Source: an uncultured Celeribacter sp.
GTDB lineage: Bacteria > Pseudomonadota > Alphaproteobacteria > Rhodobacterales > Rhodobacteraceae
NCBI RefSeq assembly: GCF_963676475.1
Contig: NZ_OY781107.1
Location: forward strand, 620,001 to 684,000
DNA length: 64,000 bases
Reading direction: 5' to 3'
The stretch's first letter is position 1. Every line of letters begins with the position of its first letter. Below are positions 61,529 through 64,000 of this stretch, piece after piece. A program made the translations under genes and the position numbers. Below the pieces are notes generated by a model, which did not search any database, was not told the DNA's origin, and worked only from the letters and a program-made list of their open reading frames with translations.

Positions 61529-62071
61529 TCAGTGCTGGGGCGTGTCCCCCGCACCCGAGCGCGCGGTGTCGATATGCGGCAACTCGATCTGTTTGAGCGC
61601 GATGCGCACGCTGTGCAGGGCGGCTTGTAGCGCAGCAAACCAGAGCCCTGCGGCCACCGCGATCTTGGCCCACCAGATCGGCACCTGGAAATAGCCCCAA
61701 CGGAATTCCCGGATCGAGAAGGAATAGGCCGCCTCCTGTGTTGCCGGCCAGGCCAGCATCAGAAAGGTCAGCGCAGCAAACAGCCAGGCAAGCGCCGTGC
61801 AACCACGCGAAAACGGTCCGGGCAGCGCATCGGTCATCATGGTGACACGGATGTGGCCGTCATCGAGCAGGGTCGCGCCCAGCCCCATGAAAACCACCAT
61901 CACCATGGACATTTCCGTCATCTCGAACAGCCCGGGCACGGCGCGCCCGAAGGCGGCGCGGGCCACCACATCCACTGTGATGGCCACCATCATGAAGGCG
62001 AGGAACCCCAGCGCCAGCCATGATGTGATCCGGGCGATCCCGTCGAGCAGGCGGTTCAGCCACGCCAGCAT
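61529..62071 (-). CDS. dctQ: TRAP transporter small permease DctQ
   Basis: A 180-residue membrane protein with four hydrophobic helices, including LALGFLAFMMVAITVDVVAR and VPGLFEMTEMSMVMVVFMGL, the conserved DctQ core with the DVVAR and E.TE motifs. It lies between the binding protein (4-base gap) and the large permease. Confidence 0.92.
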   Translation of the reverse strand: MLAWLNRLLDGIARITSWLALGFLAFMMVAITVDVVARAAFGRAVPGLFEMTEMSMVMVVFMGLGATLLDDGHIRVTMMTDALPGPFSRGCTALAWLFAALTFLMLAWPATQEAAYSFSIREFRWGYFQVPIWWAKIAVAAGLWFAALQAALHSVRIALKQIELPHIDTARSGAGDTPQH

Positions 62072-62075
62072 CAGC

Positions 62076-63161
62076 TTACAGACCTGCCGCGATTTCGACC
62101 GGGCGTTTCATCGTCCCGGTGCCTGCGTGACGCGCGATCGCCTCTTCGACCACTGCCTGCATGGCCGCCCCGTCGATGCCGTTGGGCTTGGCCACGGTCT
62201 CGATCCACTTGTTGACCTGTGCGGGTTGAACAAGCGCCTTGGTCCGGGCCTTTTCCGCATCCGAGAGCGAGGAGAGCACCACGCCTTCGGCCTGCGCCTT
62301 CTGTACGTAATCGGCCAGCACCTTGTTGTAGATCTCGGCAAATTTCCCACCATAGAGCTCATCGGCCAGATCGGTACATATCTGTTGGTGTTCTGCAGGG
62401 AGGCCCTCCCAGACGCGGCCGTTCATGATCGTGACGGCGGGGGCATGCGGACCATCGCCGATGTCGTAGAAATTCGGGGCGATCTCGTGCAGCTTGTAGG
62501 CGACAGCAGTGACGAAATCGAAGCCGTAGACCCCATCGAGAACCCCGCGTTCGAGCGCCTGATAGACCTCGCCCGCCGCCATCGGTACGGCAATGCCGCC
62601 GAGGCTTTCGATCACATCGGTGGCGACGCCGTAGCCACGGATCTTCTTGCCCTTGATGTCGTCGATCGAGGTGATCGGATCGCGCATCACCAGAGGCGCA
62701 TAATTCCAGTTGGTCCAGTAGAGCACCTTGCTGCGGTGACGCTCTTCCCATTCCTGCCGCAACGGCGCGAAATTCTCGTAGACGTCGCGGCACACGAGTT
62801 GAAGCTCATCGGCGCGCTCCATGCGGAAATACCATTCAAGGCCGCGTGTGACCGGCAGTTCGGCCTGATAATAGCCCGGCGCGATCAGGGTCATTTCGCT
62901 GGTGCCGTCGCGCACCGCGCCGAGATGTTCGCCGACCTTGTTGAGGCTTCCGGCCCAGTAATATTTGACGCCGATCTCGCCATTGCTGCGATTTGCCAGT
63001 TCTTCGAGGAACCAGCGATCGACCCAGGACGGTCCCGCGGTTTCGCTCACATAGCTGTCGAATTTCAGCGAGGTTGCCGCATGGGCAAGACCGGGCAGAC
63101 CCGAGATCAGCCCCGCGCCTGCGAATGCTCCTGTGGATTTCAGAAAGTCACGTCTTTTCAT
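62076..63161 (-). CDS. dctP: TRAP transporter substrate-binding protein DctP
   Basis: A 361-residue periplasmic protein with a twin-arginine-like signal (MKRRDFLKSTGAFAGAGLIS to AHA). Family features: LEELANRSNGEIGVKYYWAG-S, AVRDGTSEMTLIAPGYYQAE, and the ligand-binding region IKGKKIRGYGVATDVIESLG, where Arg normally salt-bridges the substrate carboxylate. GGAGGAGATACCC precedes ATG 63161; upstream in-frame codons to 63233 are not part of the signal. Confidence 0.92.
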   Translation of the reverse strand: MKRRDFLKSTGAFAGAGLISGLPGLAHAATSLKFDSYVSETAGPSWVDRWFLEELANRSNGEIGVKYYWAGSLNKVGEHLGAVRDGTSEMTLIAPGYYQAELPVTRGLEWYFRMERADELQLVCRDVYENFAPLRQEWEERHRSKVLYWTNWNYAPLVMRDPITSIDDIKGKKIRGYGVATDVIESLGGIAVPMAAGEVYQALERGVLDGVYGFDFVTAVAYKLHEIAPNFYDIGDGPHAPAVTIMNGRVWEGLPAEHQQICTDLADELYGGKFAEIYNKVLADYVQKAQAEGVVLSSLSDAEKARTKALVQPAQVNKWIETVAKPNGIDGAAMQAVVEEAIARHAGTGTMKRPVEIAAGL

Positions 63162-63213
63162 GGGTATCTCCTCCGTTGGTGCCGGGCTCCTCCTGCCCGG
63201 AGATGTTGTGTAA

Positions 63214-64000
63214 TTATGCCGGTGTCGGCTCATGTCCTGTGCGCGTTCTCAGCGCGGTTTTCAGAACCTTGCCGTAGCTGTTCTTCGGCAGCTCGTGGAC
63301 GAACTGGTAGCGTTTCGGACGTTTGAAAGCGGCAATCTGCTGGCGGCACCAGCTGTCGAGCTCAGGCTCACTGGCACTCTTGCCTGGTTCGAACACGACA
63401 TAGGCCACGACCTGCTCTCCCCAATCCGGTTCCGGTTCGCCAATGACGGCGATCTCGAACACGGCCGGATGCGCCAAAAGCGCCTCCTCAACCTCGCGCG
63501 GATAGATATTTGTGCCACCTGAAATAATGACATCCTTGGAGCGGTCAGTGAGGTAGAGAAAGCCGTCTTCATCGAGATGGCCCAGATCTCCGGTATGCAG
63601 CCAACCGTGTTGCAAGGCTTGCTGGCTGGCCGGTTCGTTCTGCCAATAGCCGGTCATGACGGTTGGCCCCCGGACACAGATTTCCCCGGTATGCCCCGCA
63701 GACAAAACCTCTCCATCGGAGCCCAGAACCGCAAGTGTGACAGCCCCCTGCGCAATACCGACAGAGGCGCGCCTCGCCTTCCAACGCGGGTGGGTCTGAT
63801 CTGCGACGAGATCGCGGGGCAGGACAGAGATGGTCATGGGTGTTTCGCCCTGACCGTAAATCTGCACAAAGCGCGGACCGAAACAGGCGAGAGCTTCGTC
63901 AATGTCATGGGCATACATCGGCCCGCCGCCATAGATGATCGTACGGATGCCCTTGCCGTCGTAGCCCTGTTGCTTTGCCGTGGCGATCAGCCGTTTGACC
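63214..64000 (-). CDS. Acyl-CoA synthetase (AMP-binding), C-terminal half; start beyond window
   Basis: The frame is open to the window edge, giving the last 261 residues. The adenylate-forming motifs are present: YGGGPM near the start, IYGQGETPMTISVLPRDLVA, GEICVRGPTVMTGYWQNEPA, GWLHTGDLGHLDEDGFLYLT and the C-terminal catalytic Lys in LPKNSYGKVLKTALRTR. It activates an organic acid to its CoA ester. As first visible gene ahead of the TRAP transporter and SDR, it suggests that the imported carboxylate is activated and then oxidised. Fatty, aryl or hydroxy acids are all possible. Confidence 0.88.
   Translation of the reverse strand, partial: VKRLIATAKQQGYDGKGIRTIIYGGGPMYAHDIDEALACFGPRFVQIYGQGETPMTISVLPRDLVADQTHPRWKARRASVGIAQGAVTLAVLGSDGEVLSAGHTGEICVRGPTVMTGYWQNEPASQQALQHGWLHTGDLGHLDEDGFLYLTDRSKDVIISGGTNIYPREVEEALLAHPAVFEIAVIGEPEPDWGEQVVAYVVFEPGKSASEPELDSWCRQQIAAFKRPKRYQFVHELPKNSYGKVLKTALRTRTGHEPTPA

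Overview
The window comes from an alphaproteobacterium of the Rhodobacterales (Roseobacter/Rhodobacter group). The reasons are the flagellar gene order, the flaF-flbT pair behind flagellin, TTA-N8-TTA (CtrA-like) boxes at flagellar promoters, a repABC-type RepC with its antisense-RNA leader, and the Tat-exported TRAP and ABC binding proteins. No rRNA, tRNA or CRISPR was seen.

Positions 1-33231 are almost entirely one flagellar locus, preceded by the end of ubiB and an APH-type phosphotransferase. In order: flgD and fliK (-); flgJ, an flgN-like gene, flagellin, flaF, flbT and a DUF1217 gene (+); fliI (-); flgB-flgC-fliE-fliQ-flgF-flgG-flgA-flgH and a first fliL-like gene (+); flhA-fliR-flhB and a small coiled-coil gene (-); motA, a MotE-like gene, two poorly known genes and a second fliL (-); fliF-fliH-fliN-fliP (+); flgE-flgK-flgL-flgI (-); motB (-). 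Together they encode the rod, hook, rings, export gate, stator and filament. The switch genes fliG and fliM are not here.

Positions 33586-39640 hold a four-gene iron-siderophore ABC importer and a chemoreceptor. Positions 39641-44434 are a mosaic of mobile DNA: a repABC-type repC with a predicted antisense RNA, two hairpins that may be an oriT, mobC, a relaxase gene with a second gene embedded in another frame, both cut by an IS3-family element, and a 5' fragment of an IS6-family element. The IS3 transposase is broken by a 111-bp MITE with a TA target duplication, and by a second 38-bp lesion that removes a catalytic Asp.

Positions 44435-58440 form a carbohydrate-use island: a SorC/LsrR-family regulator, a RhaD-type class II aldolase, an LsrK-like FGGY kinase, a D-2-hydroxyacid dehydrogenase, a MalEFGK-type ABC importer, a VOC protein and an RbsABC-type importer. 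Two IS6-family copies in the same orientation bracket it, and kdsB is cut to 34 codons at the right edge. Positions 59338-64000 hold a catabolic operon (SDR dehydrogenase, TRAP transporter DctMQP, acyl-CoA synthetase) that continues past the window.

The observations I rate highest are the MITE and its half copy between fliL and the fliJ-position gene, the IS6-bracketed LsrK/LsrR-like island whose two control regions share sequence motifs, and the embedded MbeB-like gene. Everything rests on reading the sequence and on family knowledge; no searches were run.
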